This document shows, in pieces, positions 1 through 9,260 of a DNA stretch of 23,829 bases. Both the position numbers and the translations under genes were made by a program. The notes below the pieces were generated by a model, which was given only the letters and a program-made list of their open reading frames with translations, was not told the origin of the DNA and ran no database searches. The stretch lies in the NCBI GenBank assembly GCA_015680685.1, contig MNCI01025512.1, positions 1,092-24,920 on the forward strand. The letters run 5' to 3'. The stretch comes from Gnetum montanum (lineage: Eukaryota; Streptophyta; Gnetopsida; Gnetales; Gnetaceae). Position 1 is the first letter of the stretch; every line of letters begins with the position of its first letter.

Positions 1-199
1 AAAATACCAAAAAAATCACATACCTCAGACTTGCTTAACCATACACCGTGACACTTACAAGCAAGCCTGGGAAGACAACGAACGATTAACCCCAAGTGTT
101 TCTTGTGGCGTTAAGGCATTTAGTCTGCGGAGTTCGACCGGATCGCGCGTGTACGCTCGTTTTGTATGGTTGAGTGTAGGGGTACCTCGCCACTCATCA
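1..199 (+). repeat. Partial LTR of family A, 3' end, truncated by window edge
   Basis: The reverse complement of this stretch aligns along its whole length with the starts of the repeats at 2277 and 8460, sharing landmarks such as gatgagtggcgaggtaccc and gttaagcaagtctgaggta. By the orientation set by the PBS and gag of the 2277-9268 element, this copy reads on the + strand and ends in CATCA at 195-199. It keeps many CpG sites (for example around 130-155) that appear as TpG or CpA in the other two copies, so it looks younger or less deaminated. The bases after 199 do not give a convincing PBS, so it is more likely a 3' LTR or solo LTR with foreign flank at 200. Confidence 0.85.
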
Positions 200-470
200 C
201 TTGGCCACGGAAGAAGGTCTAATCGCCGCACCAGTTGGTAAAGAAAGAGTTTTCAAGTAGGTCAGTGTCCCCGACCAGCTGCTGCAGCAGGGCGTCCCAT
301 CCGCATTGGCAAACCATCCGCCATAGCTCCTCATCCGCCTGGAAGTCCGTGCAGTCAGGCTCGTATGTCGGCGTCTACCCCATAGCGGCCACAATCTCAT
401 GCCACGCCCGGTGGGTCTGCTGGNGTGGCCACAATGCGGACATGTGGGGTCCTACATGATGCTGTGCTGC
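200..470 (-). pseudogene. Coding-like GC-rich fragment beside the LTR, possibly retroelement gag-like
   Basis: On the minus strand one frame reads through most of this patch with plausible composition: HEIVAAMG, a stop, then TPTYEPDCTDFQADEELW, later LLENSFFTNWCGD, before a second stop near the LTR junction. The pattern of a Trp, a GW pair and an F..NW motif recalls N-terminal regions of gag-like proteins in plant retroelements, but this is a general impression, not a family assignment. A pyrimidine-rich stretch ending in tttttgcag on the minus strand near 470-480 resembles a 3' splice site, so a host exon is an alternative. GC and CpG content are far above the rest of the window. The frame runs opposite to the adjacent LTR, so it is not that element's own gag. 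Position 424 is N. Confidence 0.35.
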
Positions 471-1163
471 TGCAAAAACACACGTACGGGGAGTGCAGCA
501 GATTTGAAATTCCTAATATCAATAGAAATTTGTACATTGATAAAAGAAGCAAAAAAAATTTTCTTAGTTAAAAAATTAGAGGTAATTTGGAATTATCCAT
601 AGGGAAATTTTAAAGAGATCAAATCTACTAGAGAAAAATTAGATATCATTATTATCAAAATTAACATCCTAGTATTAACTAAACAAAATGCATTGGCTAC
701 ATGAGTTCATTTTCGTCATTTGTTTTTATTAGAAGCTATATCTTTGTTTATTTTTAGTTTCTTCAAATCATCTTCAAATTTTTTATCCCATGTTTTTTAG
801 GTCTCCCTTTTGGATACTTTTCTAGAATAGTGATCTAGAAAAATTAACCTTGTAGGAGAAACATCAAATTTGCCAAAAAAAGAAAAAGAAAAAGAAAATG
901 AAGTAACTAAAATTCATTAAAAATAAGGTTGACAGATTGAATCTATTAACAAACTAACAAACCCCCACTTTATACTAACAAGATAACAATACCTTCCTCT
1001 AACATAGCAGTCCACTCATCCCCCAAACTAAAGACCTTTCCTCTATACTAAAAAACTACCAATACCTCCCTTCCCTTCTTCCAGAAAACATTTATTCTAA
1101 CAAACTTACCCTTAAACCTTTGATGTATGCCCCTTACATCCAAATATATAACTAATGACAATC

Positions 1164-1328
1164 AAATGTTAGCCTATTGGTAAGACTTTTAGATTGGAAG
1201 CTCCAAGTTATGAGTATGATTCTAGCGAGTAATGCTAAGTTATAAAGTTCTATATAGACTATATATCTTAGGGTGTGCATATGTTTCAATTATCTTATAT
1301 TCTAACCCTCACCACCCTAAAAAAAATT
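1164..1328 (+). repeat. tRNA-derived SINE-like unit, copy 1
   Basis: An A-box-like string TTAGCCTATTGG (1169-1180) is followed about 33 bases later by a B-box-like string AGTATGATTCT (1213-1223), matching 7 of 11 positions of the GGTTCGANTCC consensus. This spacing is that of an RNA polymerase III internal promoter in a tRNA-derived SINE. The unit ends in an A run at about 1318-1327. A second copy at 12180-12290 shares both the A-box head and the distal string atgtttcaattat, which supports a dispersed short element. No folding or database comparison could be done, so the class is inferred. Confidence 0.45.
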
Positions 1329-2271
1329 AATAAGCCTTGTTCACCCCATGTATCCTACCTCTAAACAAATAACCCTCCATACCCTAATTACCCTCTTTAT
1401 ATTAACCATCCAATATATTGCATATCCCCTATAATCTACAAGTTTAGTGATTTTCTCTTGCAATTTTGTCATGATATAATATTTGATTCAAGTATGTTCC
1501 ATTTAAAAACATAGAAAGAAACATTAGCATGAACATATAACTAATAAATAATAAAATAAATAAATAAATAGCCAAATATCCAAACAAAATTCCACCATCA
1601 CCCAACCGAAATTTTAGGAGGCTAGCACCTACTCTTAGTTTGAAATATGATTAGTTGAGAGGTTTACTCATTGTGTATAACAAGATTTTATTCAAAAGAA
1701 CCCCAAACCAAAAAAAATGCAAATGCCTATAAATATATAATTCAAGGTTGGCTAAGAATCTCTACCTTGATTTCTATAATTCACCATGAGGTGCTTCTGG
1801 TTAATCCCTCCTTGTTTTTGAGTGGGTTATGAGCCACATTTAAGAAGGCTTTTCTCTTGTAGATAGTAAAGGGTTTCAAACCTCTTAGTGTTCCTTTAAA
1901 ATCAACTAGATCTCTCTCTTTGTGCTAGCTTCAATGAACCAAACATACTTACTAGAAAAGTCAATCTACATAAGCATAAACACAATATGTATAGTTATGA
2001 AAATGATGACTTGCATAAGTATCATAAAAAATTAATAAATATTAGTATTAACTTATAATCAAATAAACCAAACCCATAGTGATGGAGGAATATAAATATA
2101 ATGAATTATATGTGATTCTTTCTAAAGTGAATTTCAAAGCCAACAATCATGTTCTTTATTAGTTTTAAATACCAACTAATAGATTTCAATCAAAATTACA
2201 AGTTGCCAAATTAGTTCTCAAATTAGGTTTTATGCATTAGATTTCCTTCCTTCTATCTTACTTTTGGTTGA

Positions 2272-2276
2272 AAAAG
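2272..2276. other. Possible left target-site duplication of element A
   Basis: The five bases before the left LTR are aaaag; the five after the right LTR (9269-9273) are aaaat. Four of five match. This fits a decayed 5-bp target duplication, but A-rich strings match easily by chance and the two flanks do not obviously derive from one locus, so the assignment is weak. Confidence 0.35.
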
Positions 2277-2818
2277 TGATGAGTGGCGAGGTGCCCATAC
2301 ACTAAACCATATGAATACGAGTGTTACATGCGCAATTCAGTCAAACTCCATAGACTAAGTGCCTACACACCTTATGGAACACCTAAGGTTAATCGTTCAT
2401 TGTCTTTCCAGACTTACTTGTATTTGTAATAGTTGTATGGTTAAGTAAGTTTGAGGTATGTGATTTTTATATCTTTTATATTTTATCTCCTATGATAATG
2501 AGGTAAAGGGTGAAGAGACTACGTAACTAGCTTTAACTAACTAAGTTCTAATGCCTAGCATCAGTATCTATTTCCACTTACCATTCACACCCTGAGCCAA
2601 TGCAACCTTCTGGGATTACCAAACATTATTCATTGCTGGGATTATCAAGCATAACGCATGTGCTTGAAGCGGTCATACTAAATGCACTTAACTATGAGAG
2701 AAGGGTTGAGAGAGTTTAATTAACTAATTAAGAATTTAAATGATGAAACATAAATAACAATAATTCAAGTCCTATTTAGCTTAGTCCATGCACTACAAAT
2801 TTTATCCAAAAGTTCATC

Positions 2819-2824
2819 TTTATT
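2819..2824 (-). promoter_or_regulatory. Candidate polyadenylation signal in left LTR
   Basis: AATAAA on the minus strand lies about 170 bp downstream of the LTR TATA box, a suitable place for the R/U5 polyadenylation signal of an LTR retrotransposon. The right LTR lacks the exact string at the matching place, so support is limited. Confidence 0.3.
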
Positions 2825-2993
2825 TCCGTACACAAACTTGTGCTCAGGTACAAGATTTTCTCAAATAAAGATTCATTCACTTTGGGACTCCTACTACAAG
2901 CACATGGAAATTACTCTAACTCTGGAATGAAAAAACTACAAGAATTTGGCTACTGTCTAGATCTAGATGGAGAAACAAGGGAGATCTTCCTCT

Positions 2994-3001
2994 TATTTAT
3001 A
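2994..3001 (-). promoter_or_regulatory. TATA box of left LTR (element A)
   Basis: The minus strand reads TCTATAAATAAGAGG here and the right LTR keeps the same core at 9178-9185. It sits about 115 bp from the element-5' end of the LTR, immediately after the GATATC array, which is the arrangement expected for a U3 promoter with upstream elements. Confidence 0.55.
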
Positions 3002-3018
3002 GACTTGGCGGCACAATG

Positions 3019-3110
3019 CAATATTGTGTACATGATATCCCAGGGTAAGACACGATATCGTGTATGCAATATGGCAGGGGATGCGATATCATGGCCCATG
3101 CAATATCGCG
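3019..3110. repeat. GATATC palindrome array in U3 of left LTR
   Basis: About six degenerate copies of a CGATATCG / CAATATCG / CAATATTG motif occur here, with variable spacing of roughly 10-25 bases. The homologous segment of the right LTR (9202-9260) has four. The motif core is self-complementary. The array lies between the LTR end and the TATA box, so it could be an upstream protein-binding region; no specific factor is assigned. Confidence 0.6.
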
Positions 3111-3118
3111 TCCCATCA

Positions 3119-5276
3119 TACCCCCATGACTAAATAAAAACTCATCCTTGAGTTCCTTACAAAATATTGGGAAGGTATGGGATTATTGCCTTGAATGGAA
3201 ATAATGGTGAATGGGATGACATGTGAATGGATCATCATTACAGAATATGACAAAAATGGTGTTCATGATAACAAGAGTGAACACCTTATACATTTGACAT
3301 CAGGCCTTATTTGGCAGCTAAGAGAGAAGAGAGAAGAAGTCTGCTTCTGCCAATGCCAAGATTGTGCCTTTCGTTGTCTACCGATAAGCACGCCATCGAT
3401 CTTACTCCTTGCATAATTGCTTCAACACTGATCCATTCCAAATGTTCTCTCTAGATCCAATCCATTGTTGTATGATTGCCATCTGCACACACAACATAGT
3501 CTTTATATTAGCAAAGGTAAATGAATCACAATGCAGTTGATACCTTGCTTTGGTAAAAGGTCCATTTGTTGGGTTGTGGTATGGCTGATATGGATCTGGA
3601 GATATATAATAGTGGTGACTACCAAGGGTGTAGGGGTTAGGAGAAAATCAAAAAAATTGGGTTAGGACCCCCATGAATAAGAGCAAACCTCTGGTAGTGA
3701 TAGAATGGAGAAAGAAAAATATCAAGAAAAATGGAGAAAAAGAGACAACTATAACATCAATGAAATGGATGTCAAGATGGAAATGAACAAAATAAAGTGG
3801 ATTGTAAAAATGTTAAGGGAAAGAATTTAACCAGTGTACCAAATAGGAATGTCAGTGGATCCTCCCCAAAGTAGGCTTATGCCCTAAATGCCCTGACAAA
3901 CCCACATTCAAAGAGTCTGTAGGCTCTAGGAATGTTATTTGGAACAAGAGTTAAAGTTGTAACCAGAAGAATTTACTAGAAAGAAAGCAATGCATCCACC
4001 AAGATATGAACTACTAATACAACTAGCAATGAGGTGATAGATGGGGAAAGAAGGATGGAAAGAAGAGAATGGAATGAAGTCTCAAAAACAAGGTGGTGTA
4101 TAGCCCCATATGTAGTTAATGATTAATGTGACTTAGTAGATCCCATTCCAAGTTTGGCCTCGAACAAACAACATCTAGTGACTTCGCATCAATGCATTCG
4201 GCCAATCCATCCACTTGAAGTAACAAGAATTCATCCCTCAAAGAGCCACCACCATTCCGTCAAAATGAAGGAGGAGAGAATGGGAAGCAAGAAGGGCCTT
4301 AGTTAGAGGGAACATGTTTTATTTTAGTTCCATAACCAATGCTTGTAGCCCAAATGATTATTTCATCTAAGGGGTGTGCTTTGAATTCCCACTATTTTTT
4401 TTTTTTGCGTGAGAACCACATCATGCAAAGACTTATTATTTTTATTTTCTTAGCTTCCTAATAATTGCATAACGTCGAAACGGTAAGAAAACTCAAGAAG
4501 AAAACATCCAAGCACCCAAGAGAATGGCCAACACAAATGCATCAAGTTCCCTTGAAGTCACACCCTTTTTCAATCCTTGAGTTCTTCCTTAGTTTCAAAA
4601 ATGCTCAATCACTGATTCATTATAGTTCTTATTATTGAGAAAGGAACTATATAATTCCAAGCCAAGAGAGATCATACAAATTTGTGGATATATGGATGAA
4701 GTGGACTCATTGCCTGTTATATCAAAAGAACCATACCTTAGTATCAACAACATAATCTTAAGGGTAAAAATTGAACATTAGCAACCAATAGAAAAACAGT
4801 TCATACCATCTTTAAGAGCACTTATTAAATGACAAACTTAACAAGATGGATATCACACACACAAACAAAAAATAACTGACAAAGTATAAACAATGTTGTA
4901 AAATAAAAACAAGAAAAGTTAAAGGAATTTGTAAAACAAAAATGTGTAAAAAAAAACTAAAAAGAACTAAGGGCCTTGATTGATTAGCATAGGTGGCCAT
5001 CTCCCCCATGACTGAATTGAAAGGGAGAGATCCAAAATAGTGAGCACCTATTTGAATTTTTTAGAAGTGTCCAATTCTTCCGATTAATGTTTTCTAGTTA
5101 AGGGATGGAAGTCGACGATGCTCATACTCCAATGTGTTTATGCCTTCATTGTGGGTGTGAGTTGTTCCCCTAGTTTATTTCGTGCATGTTGGTGGGCTGC
5201 TCTCTTGATTAGCTATCAACCACTGGGTGTTCTCTTGTTGTGTGGTTTCTACATATAGCCACCTTTGTATTTGAGT
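3119..5276. other. Non-coding 3' internal region of element A
   Basis: This region should hold pol in a full gypsy element, but I see no RT, RNase H or integrase pattern. Short open frames exist on both strands (3195-3416 plus; 4116-4259 minus with coding-like residues such as DEFLLLQVDGLAECIDAKS) but none is recognisable. The gag-pro frame itself may run on to about 5100 with three stops after the C-terminus listed. Otherwise the stretch is AT-rich with a T12 run at 4395-4406. Confidence 0.6.
4341..4406 (+). repeat. Possible tRNA-like SINE fragment ending in a T run
   Basis: TAGCCCAAATGA near 4346-4357 resembles an A box, and GCTTTGAATTCCCAC (4378-4392) resembles a B box with its flank (consensus GGTTCGAATCCC). 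They lie about 32 bases apart and are followed by a T12 run. Such a layout is seen in short pol III-derived repeats. It lies inside the non-coding part of element A and would be a later insertion. No second copy was seen in the window. Confidence 0.3.
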
Positions 5277-5897
5277 TTATTGGACACACCAGTTGCATGC
5301 AGGAGATGTTGAGCATTCCCCCATGTCATCACCCTCTGAGTCACTATATGTGATGCATGGAACTTTCTTTTTCTCGATATTTCCATAAATATTTTCCTTA
5401 GATATTTTCAAGGAAAGATCATAGATTCCTAGGCACATATTGATGGCGCTGAGCCATGCCCTCCCCATTATAATTGGGAAGTCCCCTTTGTTACTGTTGA
5501 CTTCTATTACCAGGAAATCAACCGAGTATGACCAACCACACATAGTGGTAACGATGTCCTCCACCAATACCAAGGGAATGGTGATGGACTGGTCAGCTAG
5601 CTCTAGTTGAATATTTATCTTCTTGATTGGAGGAAGGTTCTAGGCTTTATACATTTCTCGTGAAATTAAGTTGACTCCAGAAACTGAGTCAAGAAGAGCC
5701 TTACATGGTTCATTCCTAATGACTTGGAGGTAGATTAAGGGACTTCTAGGGTTAGAGAGTTTCCTAGGAAGGTGGCCCACCTTTATCCAGTAAGTAATAG
5801 TATGTGTTAACATAACCGTATGCGTTGACCCCTGTTGTTTGTTTGAAGGGAGCTTCGAAGACTTATTTGTTGGAGGAGCATGCACAGACTCAACCAC
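5277..5897 (-). pseudogene. Retropepsin domain of element A
   Basis: A single frame with one stop at 5640-5642 holds the protease. Seen directly: CKALLDSVSGVNLIS (active-site loop, normally D-S/T-G-A/S), a middle part ADQSITIPLVLVEDIV, and VDFLVIEVN followed by FPIIMGRAWLSAI, which matches the second conserved block (I-G-R-x-W-L) of plant gypsy proteases. The stop after REMYKA lies between these two blocks and splits the domain. This protease would cleave Gag within the virus-like particle. The segment after the domain, up to SPACNWCVQ, is an acidic linker that in full elements leads into reverse transcriptase, which is absent here. Confidence 0.8.
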
Positions 5898-8008
5898 TTG
5901 TTGTTTTGAGAGCTTGTTTGGGATTTTGGTTCTGAAGAAAGGTCTTCTCTTTATGCGGTTGTCAAAACAAGCAATGGGTTGAAGGTTACAGCTCTCATAG
6001 CATTACGTCACTATGGTTGAGTGCAGAGTTCCCCTTGCATTATTGGAGTGGGTGGTAGTGGAACTATCGACGTATGAGTGGCAGATGGATTTGGAGGATG
6101 GTATGCATGTGGTGTGTCTTTCATAGGAGGAGTCCTAAAATACTCTTGAAGTTGGTTGAAACATCGTGGAGTTGTGTGACCCATAGAGTCACTTGGAGAA
6201 ACGGTCTGCTACACGTAGTAGCCATATGGGTCTGGTTGCTGGTAAGGGTATTGTTGTCTAGGCGGTGGCATCCCCCATGATTGTGGGTGTTGCCACTATT
6301 GGTGTTGCCTGATATGTTGTGGCAGAGTTCCACTTGGATAATATGTTAACGGTTGGTGGAGCTGCCTCAGGTTACCTTGGGGATAAGATAACCTTCGGGG
6401 TTCTTATCTTCTATTAAGTCTTGGGTTGAGCGCATACATCCCAGACTCTTGTAGATGTGAGATTATTGGGCAACATCCCTTATAATAGTCATATTGGCAG
6501 ATCTCACATCCACCATCATTGTCTATATCCAAATCCACAACCTCATCGATGATAGTTATTTTTCCCTTACCCCTATCATGTGCATCGCCTGAATCTCTCT
6601 ACTTTTTCTTATCATGTCACTACTTCATTCCTTCTTAGACTCCTCTATGATTTTCAAGACCATTTCGATTTTACTATCTAAGGAGCTCCATATTTCATCT
6701 ACCTTAGCTTACACTTCTATTGTTAGCATTTGAAGTGGCAATATTTTTCTATTCACCAACTCTTTGAGTGGTGGCTCATCCTCCTCATTGCAGAATCTCA
6801 CTCCCCTCTTTCGGAGGAAAGGATTGCGATTGTACTCTTCTGCACTTTCTCTTTTCCATTGCTCCCTTTTTTCTTTAGCTACTTGCTCCAAAAATCTATG
6901 AACTTCATGGGATCTAAGTTCAGATAATCTCCCTTAGGCATATGTCCCAAGAGTTCTCCTAGTTTCGTGTCTTAGCCCATCTCTGAGGTGGTGGAGTTGA
7001 TCTTTTTGTGCATAACCATGGCCTAGGAAACGATGTAGCAATGCATAATATCTACCCATGGCAACATCCAAGGGTTTGTGATTACCCTACTTCCATCCTT
7101 GGATCTACTTATGCAAGTTGGACACTCTGGAGTACGTTTGGTATTTATCATTAAATAATTCTAGCATGGTACTCCACCTCCTAATGGTTTCTGGCTCTAA
7201 GAACCAGTACCAACTCTCTACTTCTTTTATGAGTATCCTAGGGAACAACTTTAACTTCTACCACTCATTTTCAATATTTTGCAAGGTGTAGGCATCATGG
7301 AATGCTTGTAAGTAATTCTGCAGATTAGCGTTGTATCCCCCCTCAAATCGTGGGATATTATTTATGTCTAGTCTCTTAATCCGACTGTCTTTTTGGTGCT
7401 TTGTAGGTATTCTAATGGCCTCTGTAATATCTAACATACTTTGGGTTGCTAGTAGGGGTTCGTCATGATCATCTCTCTCATGACATCTATGATTCCTACA
7501 TGGTTCCCTACTTTTCCTTCTTTCATGCCTTGATTCTCTTGAATGCCCTCGTCCTCACTCTCGACTCTCTCGTTGAGGGTTCTTATTTTGCTTATCCTTA
7601 TCCTCACTATTATGTTCTTTGTGACTGCATCTTGATGTGGAAGGAGAGTGTGAATGATATGATGAAGGGGAAGAAGAAGGGTAACCATCACCATGACGAT
7701 GCTTCTTACCTTCTCTTTGGTGGCTACGGCCCTGATCGTGATGATGATCTGAATGCTTACCCTTATCTTGTGCTTGTGTTCCCTTAGTGAACACTTGGTG
7801 TTCATGGAAATTAAAACCAGGGTTGTGTATTGTGGAGCATAGGTTCTGATACCCCAGCTCCTCACTATCATTAGGAGGGGGAACATCATTTCATGGAGAA
7901 CCTATTGAGATAGGCTCACCACCCTTAATTTCTCTTATTATAGGCAAAGCATTACGGGGGCCTTTTTCCTTCAACGATGTGTGGTGACTCTCCTACCACA
8001 AGTCCCAT
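5277..8008 (-). pseudogene. gag-pro: Gag-protease polyprotein of element A, decayed
   Basis: The protein is the structural capsid polyprotein followed by its processing aspartic protease. In order: a possible start at 8006-8008, then from about 7930 one frame. It has an Arg/Ser/His-rich N-terminal stretch (7470-7794, with HHHDQGRSHQREGKKHRHGD and RGHSRESRHERRKSREP), a Retrotrans_gag-type domain (about 7390-6940, with INNIPRFEGGYNANLQNYL and SWYWFLEPETIRRWSTMLEL), a charged segment to 6709, a frameshifted Pro/Gln/Tyr-rich linker (about 5990-6430, with WGMPPPRQQYPYQQPDPYGY), and a retropepsin domain with ALLDSVSGVNLIS at the active site and PIIMGRAWL near its end. No CCHC zinc knuckle is visible. 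The gag frame contains at least five stops, each explainable as TGG, CAG, CAA or CGA changed by a transition. The active-site Gly (DSG) is replaced by Val. The copy cannot be functional. Confidence 0.82.
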
Positions 8009-8440
8009 TGACGTTGCACTTCTATGGAATGGTAGTCCTTTGTGTGTCATAATCTTCTGCAACGTATTCAGCATATAGTTGCATCATGTCTATCTGTACA
8101 AGAGCACGAAGGAGCATGTTAGGGACTACCCGATCTAGGGGGTAACACTATCTTACCTTGCAAGTCTCGCCAACATATTTGTTCATCCTAATGGAGGATA
8201 AAGGTAAAATCGAGGATAGTCTTGAGGAACTGGCAGATCTGGGTTACGTGTGTTAGACCACCGACTGTCTCTTGTGTGATCCCTAGGTGGTGAAGTGAGA
8301 AGAAGAAGACATTGTTATCTTACTCAGTGTGCTATTGACCGTTGTTTTAAAATTTCTTCTGATTAATCCTAAGGGTTCATTTAAGCTTCCCAATGATGTG
8401 GATGATTGTCTATGTTTTACTTAGCGCACAAACAACTTAG
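8009..8440 (-). other. 5' leader of element A
   Basis: The stretch between the PBS and the first gag-like residues carries no long frame. It is the place of the untranslated leader and packaging region in an LTR retrotransposon. No specific structure was identified. Confidence 0.5.
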
Positions 8441-8458
8441 TCCCCAACAACAACACCA
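8441..8458 (-). promoter_or_regulatory. Primer-binding site, tRNA-Asp type, deaminated
   Basis: In element sense the site reads TGGTGTTGTTGTTGGGGA, starting two bases inside the LTR end at 8460. The complement of the plant tRNA-Asp(GUC) 3' end, as I know it, is TGGCGCCGTTGCCGGGGA. The site matches 13 of 18 bases, and all five differences are C to T. This site primes minus-strand DNA synthesis and fixes the element orientation and the 5' LTR. Confidence 0.75.
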
Positions 8459-9177
8459 ATGATGAGTGGCGAGGTACCCCTACACTCAACCATATAAATA
8501 CGAGTGTTACACGCATGATTTGATCGAACTCTGTAGACTAAGTGCCTACATGCCTTATGGAACACCTAAGGTTAATTGATCGTTGTCTTTCCAGACTTAC
8601 TTGTATTTTTCACGGTTGTATGGTTAAGTAAGTCTGAGGTATGTGATTTTTATATCTTTTATGTTTTATCTTCTATGCTAATGAGGTAAAGGATGAAGAG
8701 ACTAAGTAACTAACTTTAACTAACTAAGTTCTAATTCCTAGCATCAGTATCCATTCCCACTTACCATTCACACCCTGATCCAATGCAACCTTCTGGGATT
8801 ACCAAACGCTATTCATTGTTGGGATTACCAAGCGTAACACACATGCTCGAAGCGGTCATACTGAATGCACTTAACTATGAGAGAAGGGTTGACAAAGATT
8901 TAATTAGCTAATAAATCATTTAAATGATGACCAATAAATAACAATAATTAAAGTCCTATTTATCTTAGTCCATGCACTGCAAGGTTTATCCAAAAGTTTG
9001 TTTTCATTTCCATACACAAACTTGTGCTCAAGTACAATATTTGCTCGAATAAAGATCCGTTCACTTTGGGACTCCTACTGCGGGCACATGGAAATTACTC
9101 TAACTCTGGAATGGAAAAACTGCAAGAGTTTGGCTACTATCTAGATCTAGATGGAGAAACAAGGGAGAGCCGCCTCT

Positions 9178-9185
9178 TATTTATA
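9178..9185 (-). promoter_or_regulatory. TATA box of right LTR (element A promoter)
   Basis: TATAAATA on the minus strand, embedded in TCTATAAATAAGAGG, is conserved with 2994-3001. It would place transcription start in the LTR about 30 bases further left. Confidence 0.55.
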
Positions 9186-9201
9186 GATTTGGCGGTGCAC
9201 T

Positions 9202-9260
9202 GCGATATCGTATACGCAATATCGTGGGGGATGCGATATCATGACCCATGCGATATTGCG
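9202..9260. repeat. GATATC palindrome array in U3 of right LTR
   Basis: Four copies at short intervals are visible: CGATATCG, CAATATCG, CGATATC and CGATATTG, joined by linkers such as tgggggatg and atgacccatg. This copy has fewer units than 3019-3110. Confidence 0.6.

Larger units (their letters stand above)
480..2276. other. AT-rich gene-less spacer
   Basis: No frame longer than about 70 codons and no recognisable protein pattern is seen. The stretch holds many A and T runs, a short taaa-type run near 1546-1569, a TATA-like string (cctataaatatata) near 1728-1741 followed by only an 11-codon frame at an ATG, and the SINE-like unit listed separately. I see no similarity to the internal region of the family-B elements, although that would be expected if the 2277-9268 element had jumped cleanly into the family-B copy whose 3' part begins at 9269. 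Confidence 0.6.
2277..3118 (-). repeat. Left LTR of element A (3' LTR)
   Basis: This aligns with 8460-9268 nearly end to end, roughly 87 percent identical over the first 195 bases by eye, with most differences being transitions. It is about 33 bp longer than its partner because of an extra block in the GATATC-rich segment at 3019-3110. In element sense it starts TGATGGGAC at 3118 and ends CATCA at 2277. Just outside its element-5' end, the internal sequence reads catgggggta in element sense, a short G-rich stretch in the position of a polypurine tract. A plus-strand open frame at 2840-3133 is antisense to the LTR and is treated as incidental. Confidence 0.88.

Noticed and set aside
1164-1230. 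Functional tRNA gene
   Set aside because: Box-like motifs are present but no acceptor stem or anticodon arm pairing can be laid out; a SINE relic fits better.
1728-1825. TATA-like string followed by an ATG, as a host promoter
   Set aside because: The ATG opens only 11 codons and the surroundings have no coding potential.
2840-3133. Plus-strand open frame resembling the frame at 9024-9299, as if a conserved small gene
   Set aside because: Both lie in the two LTRs of element A, antisense to it. Their similarity follows from LTR identity, and the right copy diverges and stops as expected for non-coding DNA.
3195-3416. Plus-strand frame of 73 codons in the non-coding part of element A
   Set aside because: No recognisable pattern, opposite strand to the element, and no support beyond being open.
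4116-4259. Minus frame with DEFLLLQVDGLAECIDAKS
   Set aside because: Protein-like to the eye, but only 47 codons with no start codon and no family recognised; kept as a note under the non-coding region only.
7446-7787. Plus-strand frame of 113 codons
   Set aside because: It overlaps the Arg/Ser/His-rich gag region on the minus strand, whose composition keeps the opposite strand open; the minus frame joins the Gag domain.
7449-7889. Minus-strand frame of 146 codons beginning MMFPLLMIVRS
   Set aside because: It is in a different frame from the one that continues into the Gag domain and gives no capsid pattern.
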